Positions 7,627 to 15,839 of a stretch of 64,000 bases of DNA are shown here, one piece after another. Location: the NCBI GenBank assembly GCA_004556705.1, contig SFGA01000002.1, positions 1-64,000 on the forward strand, written 5' to 3'. The stretch's first letter is position 1; each line of letters starts with the position of its first letter. Below the pieces are notes generated by a model, which was given only the letters and a program-made list of their open reading frames with translations, did not search any database and was not told the DNA's origin. The stretch comes from Ruminococcus sp. Its GTDB lineage: Bacteria > Bacillota > Clostridia > Oscillospirales > Acutalibacteraceae. The position numbers and the translations under genes are program-made.

Positions 7627-8574
7627 ATGAAATCCTTAAAAAAATCTTTGTCAACAATACTTTCATTGATTATAGGCTTAACCATATTGTTTTCATTTCC
7701 GATAAGTGCTACTCCCAACAAATTCGATATTAATAATTATACAATTGAAGATTTGCAAAATATGAATCTTGATGAACGAAGAGACCTTCTTTATAAGTTT
7801 ATTAACGAATACAATCCATATGGCTTAAAAGAATTGAACTCAAATTATTACAACAGTGCACAACCCTTGTGGCAATCAGGAGCTGAATATAATTTAGCAA
7901 CGCACGAACTGATCACAATGCAAGCTTTGCTATGTTTTATTAACGACTATGGGTTTTATAACATTAACGGTACTGAAGCACTTGCAGTTACATTAACCTT
8001 AGCTGCCGCATCAGGTCTTCCGGATAAAGACGAAATCGGCAATACTTTTGCAGGACATTTTTACGACCCTGATACACAAAAGAATTGGGCTGGCAGTAAG
8101 ACCAATACTGCAAAGACAAATGCACAATCGCATTATAATAACGCGTATAACAAACTAAAAACCACTGTCAACATGTCAGTTAACAGTGCTGAGTTTGCAT
8201 ATGTTTTAGAGGAGTTAGGGCGAGCACTTCATTATATCCAAGATGCAAGCCAACCTCATCACGCAAACAACAGGGTGGCTATAATTACAAACCATTCTGA
8301 TTACGAAAAATATGTTGATGGAAAAATCAACAGCTATATCGGCAACATTGAATCGACTCCAAAATATTATTATAGTGATGCTAGCAGATATACAGTTGCC
8401 AATTACACTCATAATGCCGCTGTTGTTGTAAAGCCTTTTTACGACAGTATTAAGCACAACAATAATAAAACCTATTGGGATTCGCTCGGTACTGCCGCCA
8501 CTCAATCGGCAACATATTATTCTTCCGGCGTGATTTACAAATTATTTAATTCATGCGGAGCAAGTTTCGCTTAA
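7627..8574 (+). CDS. secreted zinc-dependent phospholipase C-like protein
   Basis: A preprotein of 315 residues with a signal peptide (basic MKSLKK then a hydrophobic core, cleavage near residue 28). The zinc phospholipase C / P1 nuclease ligand set can be followed: Trp82, His93, Asp133, His144 in GHFYDPDT, His202 and Asp206 in ALHYIQDASQPHH, His212, and His223/Glu227 in NHSDYEKY. Spacings match the Bacillus cereus enzyme for the last group. In that family the mature N-terminal Trp binds zinc, so about 50 residues after the signal peptide would have to be removed as a propeptide. The Clostridium alpha-toxin lipid-binding C2 domain is absent. Ribosome site AAGGAG before ATG 7627. The gene is more AT-rich than its neighbours, suggesting acquisition. 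Confidence 0.8.
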   Translation: MKSLKKSLSTILSLIIGLTILFSFPISATPNKFDINNYTIEDLQNMNLDERRDLLYKFINEYNPYGLKELNSNYYNSAQPLWQSGAEYNLATHELITMQALLCFINDYGFYNINGTEALAVTLTLAAASGLPDKDEIGNTFAGHFYDPDTQKNWAGSKTNTAKTNAQSHYNNAYNKLKTTVNMSVNSAEFAYVLEELGRALHYIQDASQPHHANNRVAIITNHSDYEKYVDGKINSYIGNIESTPKYYYSDASRYTVANYTHNAAVVVKPFYDSIKHNNNKTYWDSLGTAATQSATYYSSGVIYKLFNSCGASFA

Positions 8575-8589
8575 CAAAGGAGAATTATT

Positions 8590-9405
8590 ATGAACCGACC
8601 TATCAACAGGATCATTTCATTTTTGACCTCTGCCGTCTATGTGTGGCTTTATGCGATTGTGATTTATTTTACACTGAGCAACAGAATGTTGTTCTCGATT
8701 TCCGGCAACGCTACGAGATTTTTTGACGTCTTTTTCCTCGGCGACGGTTCGGAGGGCGCATTGGGTAATTTCTTTGTCGCAGTTTTTGCGGTTATGCTCT
8801 TGAAAACGGCAGTCAGCGTTTTGCAAAAGGACATTTCCCGACAAAGCAAAATCAGAATTTTGAGCATGAACATTATATATCTGCTCTGTCTTTGCATTTT
8901 CGCCTTTTTCTTGGGTAACACAGCAGGATTTGCCGTATTTGCGATAATATCCGCCGCCGTTTTAATCCTTGCCGTTTATGTAAACTTCGCAGGAACTCCG
9001 ATTAGGGCTCGTTCCGCTTCGCCGAATACGACAAGCAAGGTTTTATGTGCTTTGAGCGTTGCGGTACACATACTGTCGGGAGCGGGTATAATTTCCGTTT
9101 CTTTTGCAAACGCAAAGCTTATCGGTTCGACTTTCGGCGACAGCCCGATTCTGTGGCTCGGCTTAATCGGTCTTATAACGCTGTTAAGAGCTGTTTATTT
9201 CGCAGTCCGTAAGCCTTCGGACGAAGCATCCTGCGTAAAAACGCTTGTATGCTCAAGCTTTATTCTGCCGACTGCCGTCTTAGCCTTTTCGGATTTCGGT
9301 GCGTCTGCGATAATTGCCGTTTTGAAAGCGTTACCGTTTTTTGTTTGCCTTGCAGTCTTAATTTATACACAAATCAAGCTTGCGAAAAGTACGGCTGTAA
9401 AATAA
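8590..9405 (+). CDS. polytopic membrane protein of unknown function
   Basis: A protein of 271 residues with about seven to eight hydrophobic segments spread over the whole length and short polar loops. I recognise no catalytic or transport motif. It starts 15 bases after the phospholipase-like stop behind AAAGGAG, so the two are probably cotranscribed. Its base composition is like the core genome, unlike the gene before it. Confidence 0.7.
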   Translation: MNRPINRIISFLTSAVYVWLYAIVIYFTLSNRMLFSISGNATRFFDVFFLGDGSEGALGNFFVAVFAVMLLKTAVSVLQKDISRQSKIRILSMNIIYLLCLCIFAFFLGNTAGFAVFAIISAAVLILAVYVNFAGTPIRARSASPNTTSKVLCALSVAVHILSGAGIISVSFANAKLIGSTFGDSPILWLGLIGLITLLRAVYFAVRKPSDEASCVKTLVCSSFILPTAVLAFSDFGASAIIAVLKALPFFVCLAVLIYTQIKLAKSTAVK

Positions 9406-9458
9406 GTGTATTCACGCTTGACAAAGCGCAAAATGCCCAACAAGGAAAACACGGTGGG

Positions 9459-9554
9459 TTATTTGTTCGTTTTGGTATTGACCGTTCTTTCAGGCAGATA
9501 ATCAACGCTGATACCGTGAAAATCCACAAGCTTAATAAGCATCGAAAGCATCAT
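9459..9554 (-). pseudogene. fragment of an XRE-type helix-turn-helix regulator
   Basis: About 31 codons on the minus strand read LIKLVDFHGISVDYLPERTV and end at a stop. This closely follows the end of the HTH_3 domain (usual pattern 'LIKIADYFGVSVDYLLGRTD'). The helix-turn-helix part upstream is not readable in any frame, so this is a remnant. Confidence 0.45.
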
Positions 9555-9638
9555 CGGTAAAACGAGTTATTATTACCCGTCAACGCCGTGACCTCCCACC
9601 CTGCCGAAATAAAAGACAGCATAAAAATCAAAAAGCAC

Positions 9639-9667
9639 TTGCAAAAAGAATTGCAATGTGTTATAAT
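9639..9667 (+). promoter_or_regulatory. promoter of rpsO
   Basis: TTGCAA (9639-9644), 17-bp spacer, TATAAT (9662-9667). It leaves a leader of about 105 bases before the rpsO ATG, long enough for S15 autoregulation. I could not match the leader to a named S15-binding motif. Confidence 0.75.
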
Positions 9668-9777
9668 GCTTTAGCATTTCGGCATCACGGAATATGGCGT
9701 AAACTTGTTTTTCAAGTGTTCACCTGACCTTATCCTGTGGTGTGCGTGGCAAAATAAATTTTAATGAGGTGAAACAA

Positions 9778-10041
9778 ATGACACAGGCAGAGAAGCAGGC
9801 TATTATGGCTGAGTATGCTATCCATGAGGGCGACACAGGTTCTCCCGAGGTTCAGATTGCTGTTCTTACAAAGAGAATTCAGGATCTTACAGAGCATCTC
9901 AGAACAAACCAGAAGGACCATCACTCAAGAAGAGGTCTTCACAAAATGGTAGGTCACAGAAGAAACCTTCTTGCTTACCTTCAGAAAGTCGATATCGAGA
10001 GATACCGTGCTATCGTTAAGAAGCTTGGTCTTCGTAAATAA
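9778..10041 (+). CDS. rpsO: 30S ribosomal protein S15
   Basis: An 87-residue protein that binds the central domain of 16S rRNA early in 30S assembly. [24 protein letters not shown] and [21 protein letters not shown] are the family's conserved segments. The ATG at 9778 is preceded by GAGGTG. An in-frame ATG at 9742 is too far from any ribosome site. It is followed by pnp in the arrangement known from many bacteria. Confidence 0.98.
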   Translation: MTQAEKQAIMAEYAIHEGDTGSPEVQIAVLTKRIQDLTEHLRTNQKDHHSRRGLHKMVGHRRNLLAYLQKVDIERYRAIVKKLGLRK

Positions 10042-10051
10042 GACACTTTTG

Positions 10052-10076
10052 AGGCAAGCAGACTTTCTGCTTGCCT
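10052..10076 (+). other. perfect 11-bp hairpin after rpsO
   Basis: Arms 10052-10062 and 10066-10076 with a 3-base loop and no T run behind it. More likely a processing or protective hairpin at the rpsO 3' end than a full terminator. Confidence 0.6.
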
Positions 10077-10103
10077 TGAATTGCTTTTAAGAGAAGTGAA
10101 TTA

Positions 10104-10188
10104 TCAAGGCTAAATCCTTGCATTTAGCGGTAAACAGAGCGTTTGATACCAAATGTTGTGTTTATTGCTAAACAGATTTAAGCCTTGA
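10104..10188 (+). promoter_or_regulatory. long leader hairpin before pnp
   Basis: Nearly the whole 85-base stretch folds on itself. The outer stem is 10104-10116 with 10175-10188 (one bulge). The inner stem is 10123-10145 with 10150-10172, about 22 pairs counting G-U, with one mismatch and a 4-base loop ATAC. It ends 27 bases before the pnp ATG. In E. coli, RNase III cuts a comparable rpsO-pnp leader hairpin and PNPase then destroys its own message. The same role here is inference. Confidence 0.7.
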
Positions 10189-10215
10189 AAAAAATAAAAA
10201 GAGAGGTTAAAAATC

Positions 10216-12402
10216 ATGTTTTTCAAAAACTTTAAGGTTTGGGAAACCGAACTTGCCGGCAGAAAGCTTTCAATCGAAACCGGCAAAATGGCAGGACTTG
10301 CAAATGCGGCTGTTATGGTTCGTTACGGCGACACAAACGTACTTTGCACAGTTACGGCTTCAGCTAAACCCCGTGAGGGCGTTGACTTCTTCCCGCTTTC
10401 AGTTGACTACGAGGAGAAGATGTACTCGGTAGGCAAAATTCCCGGCTCTTTCCAGAGAAGAGAGGGTAAGGCAAGCGAAAAGGCTATTCTTACTTCAAGA
10501 TGTATCGACAGACCTATCCGCCCCCTTTTCCCGAAGGATCTCCGCAATGACTGCACAGTTGTTGCAACCGTTATGTCGGTTGACCCCGATTGCAGCCCCG
10601 AAATCGCAGCTATGATCGGTGTTTCGGCAGCTATCGCAATTTCAGATATTCCGTGGGACGGCCCTATTTCAGGTGTAAATGTCGGTCTTGTTGACGGCGA
10701 AATCGTTATCAACCCCACTCTCGAGCAGAGAGCAAAGACTGACCTTAACCTTACCGTTGCTTCAACAGCTGACCTTGTTGCTATGATCGAGGCAGGCGGT
10801 AACGAAATTTCCGACGACCTTATGTTCGATTGCATTATGGCAGGTCACGAGGAAAACAAAAAAATCGTTAAATTCATTCAGGGTATCGTTGACGAAGTAG
10901 GTAAGCCCAAGTTCGCTTATGAATCTTCGGATCCCGATCCCGTTATCTTCAAGGAAATCGAGGACTTCTGCATTGAAGATGTCAAGAAGGCTCTTGATAC
11001 TGATGACAAGCTTGTTCGTGATGAGGCTCTTCTTCCGATTTACGCAGCTGTTCATGAGAAGTTCGACGAGAAATTTGAGGGCAACGAAGCTAAGCTTGAC
11101 GAGATTATGTATCTTGTTCAGAAGCACGTTGTTCGTTCATGGCTCAAGGATGAGCATAAGAGAGTTGACGGCAGAGGCATTGACGAAATTCGTCCGCTTA
11201 ACGCTGAAATCGACCTCCTTGCAAGAGCTCACGGCTCGGGTATGTTCACAAGAGGTCAGACTCAGGTTCTTTCAGTTGCGACACTCGGCTCAATGAGCGA
11301 CGCTCAGCAGCTTGACGGTCTTGACGAACAGAAAGAAAAGAGATATATCCACCACTACAACTTCCCCTCATATTCGGTTGGCGAAACAAAGCCGTCAAGA
11401 GGTCCCGGCAGAAGAGAAATCGGTCACGGTGCTCTTGCTGAAAAGGCCCTTGTTCCCGTTCTTCCGTCTGTTGAGGAATTCCCCTATGCTATCCGTGTTG
11501 TTTCGGAAGTTCTTTCTTCAAACGGCTCGACCTCACAGGGTTCAATCTGCGGCTCGACTCTTGCTCTTATGGCAGCAGGCGTTCCGATTAAAGCACCCGT
11601 TGCAGGTATTTCCTGCGGCCTTATCACAGGCGACGAGGGCGTTTACGGCGACTTTATGACAATGGTTGACATTCAGGGACTTGAGGATTTCTACGGCGAT
11701 ATGGACTTCAAGGTTGCAGGTACTAAGAAGGGTATCACAGCTATTCAGATGGACCTCAAGGTTCACGGTCTTACTCCCGAAATCATTAAAGAAGCTTTCG
11801 CAAAGACTCACAAGGCAAGAGATTATATACTTGACAATATTATGCTTCCCGTTATTTCAGAGCCGAGAGCAGAGCTTTCAAAGTGGGCTCCGAAGATGCT
11901 TACAACAAAGATTGACCCCGAAAAGATTGGCGAGGTTATCGGTAAGCAGGGCAAGGTTATTCAGAAAATCTGCGCAGAGTGCGACTGTAAGGTTGACGTT
12001 AACGACGAAGGACAGGTATTTGTTTCTGCTATTGACCTTGACAATGCAAAGAAGGCTATCTTCATTGTTGAGACAATCGCAAACGGTCCTGAGGTTGGCG
12101 CAATCTACAAGGGCGTTGTTACTCGTCTTATGAGCTTCGGCGCATTTGTTGAAATCGTTCCCGGTGTTGAGGGCATGGTTCACATCAGCCACCTTGACGT
12201 TAAGAGAACCGAAAAAGTTGAGGACGTAGTCAATGTAGGCGACGAAATCATTGTAAAGGTTCTTCCGAAGGACGAGCAGGGCAGACTTAACTTCTCACGC
12301 CGTGAGGCTCTTATCGAGGTTGAGGGACTTACTCCCGAAAACGACCTTAATGAAAGACCGCAGAGAAGAGAAGGCAGAAGAGCTAACTTCCGCAGAAAAT
12401 AA
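10216..12402 (+). CDS. pnp: polyribonucleotide nucleotidyltransferase (PNPase)
   Basis: A 3'-to-5' phosphorolytic exoribonuclease of mRNA decay that works as a ring-shaped trimer. The 728 residues show the family order: first RNase PH domain (FFPLSVDYEEKMYSVGKIPGSF), helical domain, second catalytic RNase PH domain (RGQTQVLSVATLGS, FPSYSVGETKPSRGPGRREIGHG), KH domain (KIGEVIGKQGKVIQKI) and S1 domain (GVVTRLMSFGAFVEIVPGVEGMVHISHL), with a short basic tail. Ribosome site GAGAGG before ATG 10216. It is probably cotranscribed with rpsO and ends at a clear terminator. Confidence 0.98.
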   Translation: MFFKNFKVWETELAGRKLSIETGKMAGLANAAVMVRYGDTNVLCTVTASAKPREGVDFFPLSVDYEEKMYSVGKIPGSFQRREGKASEKAILTSRCIDRPIRPLFPKDLRNDCTVVATVMSVDPDCSPEIAAMIGVSAAIAISDIPWDGPISGVNVGLVDGEIVINPTLEQRAKTDLNLTVASTADLVAMIEAGGNEISDDLMFDCIMAGHEENKKIVKFIQGIVDEVGKPKFAYESSDPDPVIFKEIEDFCIEDVKKALDTDDKLVRDEALLPIYAAVHEKFDEKFEGNEAKLDEIMYLVQKHVVRSWLKDEHKRVDGRGIDEIRPLNAEIDLLARAHGSGMFTRGQTQVLSVATLGSMSDAQQLDGLDEQKEKRYIHHYNFPSYSVGETKPSRGPGRREIGHGALAEKALVPVLPSVEEFPYAIRVVSEVLSSNGSTSQGSICGSTLALMAAGVPIKAPVAGISCGLITGDEGVYGDFMTMVDIQGLEDFYGDMDFKVAGTKKGITAIQMDLKVHGLTPEIIKEAFAKTHKARDYILDNIMLPVISEPRAELSKWAPKMLTTKIDPEKIGEVIGKQGKVIQKICAECDCKVDVNDEGQVFVSAIDLDNAKKAIFIVETIANGPEVGAIYKGVVTRLMSFGAFVEIVPGVEGMVHISHLDVKRTEKVEDVVNVGDEIIVKVLPKDEQGRLNFSRREALIEVEGLTPENDLNERPQRREGRRANFRRK

Positions 12403-12416
12403 TCTTTAACTCAAGT

Positions 12417-12448
12417 ACCACGGCTATCCTTTGCCGTGGTATTTTTTT
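12417..12448 (+). terminator. terminator of pnp
   Basis: Hairpin with arms 12417-12424 and 12433-12440 followed by seven T. Confidence 0.85.
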
Positions 12449-12493
12449 ACAATTTTCAAGCCTTGTATATGGTTAAAATTAACAATTTATACA

Positions 12494-12522
12494 TTGACGA
12501 AAATTTTTCTAAACAGTATACT
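12494..12522 (+). promoter_or_regulatory. promoter of the LRR-dockerin gene
   Basis: TTGACG (12494-12499), 17-bp spacer, TATACT (12517-12522), about 45 bases before the ATG. Confidence 0.7.
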
Positions 12523-12567
12523 ATTTATGATAAAATGTTGATTATCTGATTTTGAAAAGAGGTAAAT

Positions 12568-13725
12568 ATGAAAAAAACACTTTCTGTTATTCTCACACTT
12601 GTTTTGATTTTTTCCGTTATCAACCTCGGCGGAATAACAGCCTTTGCCGAGAATGAGACTATAACCGACGGCGACTATTCGTACCGCCTTCTTGACGACG
12701 GCACCTATGAGCTTTTGAGCTACGACGGAGCAGACACCGATTTGATTATCCCCTCGGAGTTCCGTGGCTTACCCGTAACGGTGCTTGGCGTATATTCCTG
12801 CGGCTTGTGCGACAATCTTACAAACGTCGTCATTCCCGATACAATAACCTCTATCGGCTCTCAATGCTTCAAAAAAAATCCGTCACTCGAAACCGTTACC
12901 ATTCCGCAAAGCGTTAAGGAAATCGGCGAGGGTGCTTTTTCGGAGTGTCCGAGCCTAAAAAGGATAAACATTGAAAATCTTGCCGTCTGGTGTGAAATCA
13001 ACTTCGGCGACCAAGAGTCAAGCCCGTTTTGCTTCGCAAGCGAATTTTATTTGAACGGTAAGCCTCTTAAAAACGTTGAAATTCCGAGCAGCGTGAAGAA
13101 AATCTCCAACTATGCATTTTACTCGGCTCCGATTAAGACGTTGAAAATTCCGCTGGGCGTTACCGAAATCGGAATCGGCGCTTTTGTAGGCTGTAAAAAC
13201 CTTACAAGCATTTCACTTCCGAGCAGCATTAAAAGCATTGACAGAGCTGCGTTTATGGAATGTACCGCTTTGACCGAGGTTACAATACCCAAGGGCGTTG
13301 AAATTATTGACGAATTTGCGTTTTACAAATGTACCGGACTTAAAAAAGTTACCGTTCCGTCCTCTGTGACCTCGGTAACAATAAGCTCCTTTAACAGCTG
13401 CACCTCGCTTGAAGAGCTTGTAGTATTGAGCGAAGCCAATTTAGAATTCGGAGATTTAGGCAGCACAACGCTCACGATTTATGCGAAATCGGGCACTCCG
13501 ACGGAGAGCTACGCCAAAGCCAACAACATCCCCTTTACCTCGATTCTTATCGGCGACACGGACGGCGACGGAAGCGTCGGCATATCCGACCTCACGCTTG
13601 TTTCGATTTATCTTTCAGGCAAGGGAGAGCTGACCTCGGCTCAGGCGGCTTGTGCGGATATAAACGAGGACTCTACCGTAGATGCGTTCGATATGTTCTA
13701 TATAGACAAGGCAATTTACGCTTAA
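12568..13725 (+). CDS. secreted BspA-type leucine-rich-repeat protein with C-terminal dockerin
   Basis: A 385-residue protein with a signal peptide (MKKTLSVILTLVLIF, cleavage near AFA-EN). The middle is a run of LRR_5 (BspA/TpLRR) repeats such as 'IPSSVKKISNYAFYSAPIKTLKIP'. The last 60 residues carry two calcium-binding dockerin loops (DTDGDGSVGISD and DINEDSTVDAFD) as in type I dockerins. Dockerins bind cohesins on scaffoldins or cell-surface proteins, so the protein may be displayed or attached extracellularly. No catalytic domain is seen, so a role in adhesion or substrate binding is inference. The dockerin points to a cohesin elsewhere in the genome and to a Ruminococcus-like host. Confidence 0.85.
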   Translation: MKKTLSVILTLVLIFSVINLGGITAFAENETITDGDYSYRLLDDGTYELLSYDGADTDLIIPSEFRGLPVTVLGVYSCGLCDNLTNVVIPDTITSIGSQCFKKNPSLETVTIPQSVKEIGEGAFSECPSLKRINIENLAVWCEINFGDQESSPFCFASEFYLNGKPLKNVEIPSSVKKISNYAFYSAPIKTLKIPLGVTEIGIGAFVGCKNLTSISLPSSIKSIDRAAFMECTALTEVTIPKGVEIIDEFAFYKCTGLKKVTVPSSVTSVTISSFNSCTSLEELVVLSEANLEFGDLGSTTLTIYAKSGTPTESYAKANNIPFTSILIGDTDGDGSVGISDLTLVSIYLSGKGELTSAQAACADINEDSTVDAFDMFYIDKAIYA

Positions 13726-13748
13726 ACAATTAAATTTACACAGCAAGA

Positions 13749-13776
13749 AGCGGTGGCAGATTTCTCTGCCACCGCT
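13749..13776. terminator. terminator between LRR-dockerin gene and hpf
   Basis: A 12-bp perfect hairpin (13749-13760 with 13765-13776) lies between converging genes. The plus side is T-rich but without a long T run. Confidence 0.65.
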
Positions 13777-13813
13777 GTTATTATGCCTTTATTGTTTTAT
13801 TAAAGCCTTATGC

Positions 13814-14338
13814 TCATTCCTCTGTCGGCTCGATAAGTCCGTAGCCGCCGTCCTTTCTCTTGTAAACAACGTTTATATCGTCGCTTTCGGAGTTGCGGAA
13901 CATATAGAACTGATGTCCGAGCATATTCATCTGCAAGACAGCTTCATCAACCGTTTCGGGCTTGAGGATAACAGTCTTTGTTCTTACAATGTCAAATTCC
14001 GTTTCCTCGTCATCTGCGTTATTGAAAACCTCATCAAATGATGTCTCGTGAATCTTCTTTTCGAGCTTCGTCTTATTTTTTCTGATCTGTCTGATAAGCG
14101 ACTCTACGCAAGTGTCAAGCGCATCCTCAAGATCCTGTGAACGTTCCTGTGCTCTGAATATATATCCGCCTTTAGTCAGCGTAATCTCAACAATTTTGAT
14201 GTTTTTTTCAACCGTTGCCGTTACCTTAGCGTTTGCGTCAGGTCCGAAAAATTTCTCAACCTTGCTAAGCTTTAACTCAGCCCTTTCTTTGAAGGATTCT
14301 CTCGGTGTGCATTTTCTGCCGATGATGGTAATGTTCAT
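13814..14338 (-). CDS. hpf: long-form ribosome hibernation promoting factor
   Basis: A 174-residue protein with the RaiA/HPF fold at the N-terminus (MNITIIGRKCTPRESFKERAELKLSKVEKFF) and the C-terminal dimerisation domain typical of Firmicutes (VRTKTVILKPETVDEAVLQMNMLGHQFYMFRN). It binds the 30S decoding centre in stationary phase and joins ribosomes into inactive 100S dimers. The ATG at 14338 follows AAGGGG. A small inverted repeat (AAAAGCC/GGCTTTT, 14365-14380) lies in its leader, just downstream of ahcY, which is transcribed in the same direction. Confidence 0.95.
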   Translation of the reverse strand: MNITIIGRKCTPRESFKERAELKLSKVEKFFGPDANAKVTATVEKNIKIVEITLTKGGYIFRAQERSQDLEDALDTCVESLIRQIRKNKTKLEKKIHETSFDEVFNNADDEETEFDIVRTKTVILKPETVDEAVLQMNMLGHQFYMFRNSESDDINVVYKRKDGGYGLIEPTEE

Positions 14339-14455
14339 TATGACATCCCCTTACTTATATATTCAAAAGCCGTGGCTTTTGTTTACATCTACAGTATAGC
14401 ACAAATTTATAATAAAATAAAGATATTTTATGAATTTTTATTTAATTTTCACAAA

Positions 14456-15700
14456 TTAAACATTCCAGCTGTTTATATATCTTTCCTGTTCGGGCGAAAG
14501 GCTGTCAATCGAAATGCCCCAAGCCGCAAGCTTTCTCATTGCAACGTTGCGGTCAATCTCCTGCGGAACGAAGTTTACGCCGACCTTGACCTTGTCACGG
14601 TTTTTCGCCATATACTCGGCGGAAAGAGCCTGAATGGCAAAGCTCATATCCATAATCTCGGCAGGGTGTCCGTCGCCGGCCGCAAGGTTAACAAGTCTGC
14701 CCTCGGCGATAAGATTTATCCAATGACCGTTTGCGAACTTATATCCCATAATATTATTTCTCTTTTCGGCAATTTCAACCGCATTTTTTTCAAGGTCGCC
14801 GACATTTATCTCGACGTTGAAATGACCTGCGTTGCACACGATTGCGCCGTCCTTCATATTGAGCATTGCTTCTTCGGTGATAACATCTTTACATCCTGTA
14901 ACGGTGATAAAAAAGTCACCGATTTTAGCCGCTTCGACCATCGGAAGAACAGTGAAGCCCTCCATCTTAGCTTCCATAGCCTTTATCGGGTCAATCTCGG
15001 TAACGATAACATCTGCCCCCAAGCCCTTTGCTCTCATTGCGACGCCCTTACCGCACCAGCCGTAGCCTGCAACAACAACCTTTTTACCGGCAACGACAAG
15101 ATTTGTCGTTCTGTTAATTCCGTCCCAAACACTCTGTCCCGTGCCGTAGCGGTTGTCGAAAAGATATTTGCATTGTGCGTTGTTTACAGCCATCATCGGG
15201 AAAAGAAGCTTGCCGTCCTTTTCCATAGCCTTAAGCCTGATAATACCCGTGGTCGTTTCCTCGCATCCGCCGATAACGTTTTCAATCAGCTGCGGATATT
15301 CATTGTGAATAAGATTTACAAGGTCTCCGCCGTCGTCAATTATAATATTCGGGGCGATTTCAATTACCCTGCGTAAATGCTCATTGTATTCCTCTTCGGT
15401 TGCGCCGTGATAGGCAAAAACGTTCATTCCGCCCTTAACGAGTGCCGCCGCAACATCATCCTGTGTCGAAAGCGGATTACTGCCTGTAACATACATTTCG
15501 GCACCGCCTGCCGCAAGAACTCTGCAAAGATATGCTGTTTTTGCTTCAAGATGAACCGAAAGCGCAACCCTCAAGCCTTCAAACGGCTTTTCCTGTGCAA
15601 ACTCTTTTTCAAGCGAGGACAAAATCGGCATATTCGCCTTAACCCACTGTATTTTTCTCTCTCCCGATTCATAGAGAGCCAAATTTCTTATATCGCTCAT
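14456..15700 (-). CDS. ahcY: adenosylhomocysteinase
   Basis: Hydrolyses S-adenosylhomocysteine to adenosine and homocysteine, removing the product inhibitor of methyltransferases. The 414 residues include the NAD-binding segment VVAGYGWCGKGVAMRAKGLGADVIVTEIDP, the substrate-side segments LSVHLEAKTAYL and GCEETTTGIIRL, and the conserved ending 'LSPEQERYINSW' seen in shorter bacterial forms. ATG 15700 is preceded by GGAAGG. An upstream in-frame start at 15784 lacks a ribosome site and gives a hydrophobic leader not found in the family. It diverges from the lipoprotein gene to its right. Confidence 0.95.
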   Translation of the reverse strand: MSDIRNLALYESGERKIQWVKANMPILSSLEKEFAQEKPFEGLRVALSVHLEAKTAYLCRVLAAGGAEMYVTGSNPLSTQDDVAAALVKGGMNVFAYHGATEEEYNEHLRRVIEIAPNIIIDDGGDLVNLIHNEYPQLIENVIGGCEETTTGIIRLKAMEKDGKLLFPMMAVNNAQCKYLFDNRYGTGQSVWDGINRTTNLVVAGKKVVVAGYGWCGKGVAMRAKGLGADVIVTEIDPIKAMEAKMEGFTVLPMVEAAKIGDFFITVTGCKDVITEEAMLNMKDGAIVCNAGHFNVEINVGDLEKNAVEIAEKRNNIMGYKFANGHWINLIAEGRLVNLAAGDGHPAEIMDMSFAIQALSAEYMAKNRDKVKVGVNFVPQEIDRNVAMRKLAAWGISIDSLSPEQERYINSWNV

Positions 15701-15770
15701 TTTGTACTTCCTTCCGATATTTTTTACTACATAATAAAATAACATATTACCTGCGAAAAAGCAATAAATA

Positions 15771-15799
15771 TTGACATAAGTCAATAATTATGCGATAAT
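15771..15799 (+). promoter_or_regulatory. promoter of the DUF4474 lipoprotein gene, overlapping a palindrome
   Basis: TTGACA (15771-15776), 17-bp spacer, GATAAT (15794-15799). The -35 box is the left arm of the inverted repeat TTGAC-ATAA-GTCAA (15771-15784), a possible operator between the divergent ahcY and lipoprotein genes. Confidence 0.65.
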
Positions 15800-15839
15800 T
15801 AAATTTACTAAAGGCAGTCTTAGGAGGCACACATTTCTT

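Noticed and set aside
14372..15376. Plus-strand open frame of 334 codons opposite ahcY
   Set aside because: Cys/His/Asn-rich composition typical of an antisense shadow and fully covered by adenosylhomocysteinase on the other strand.
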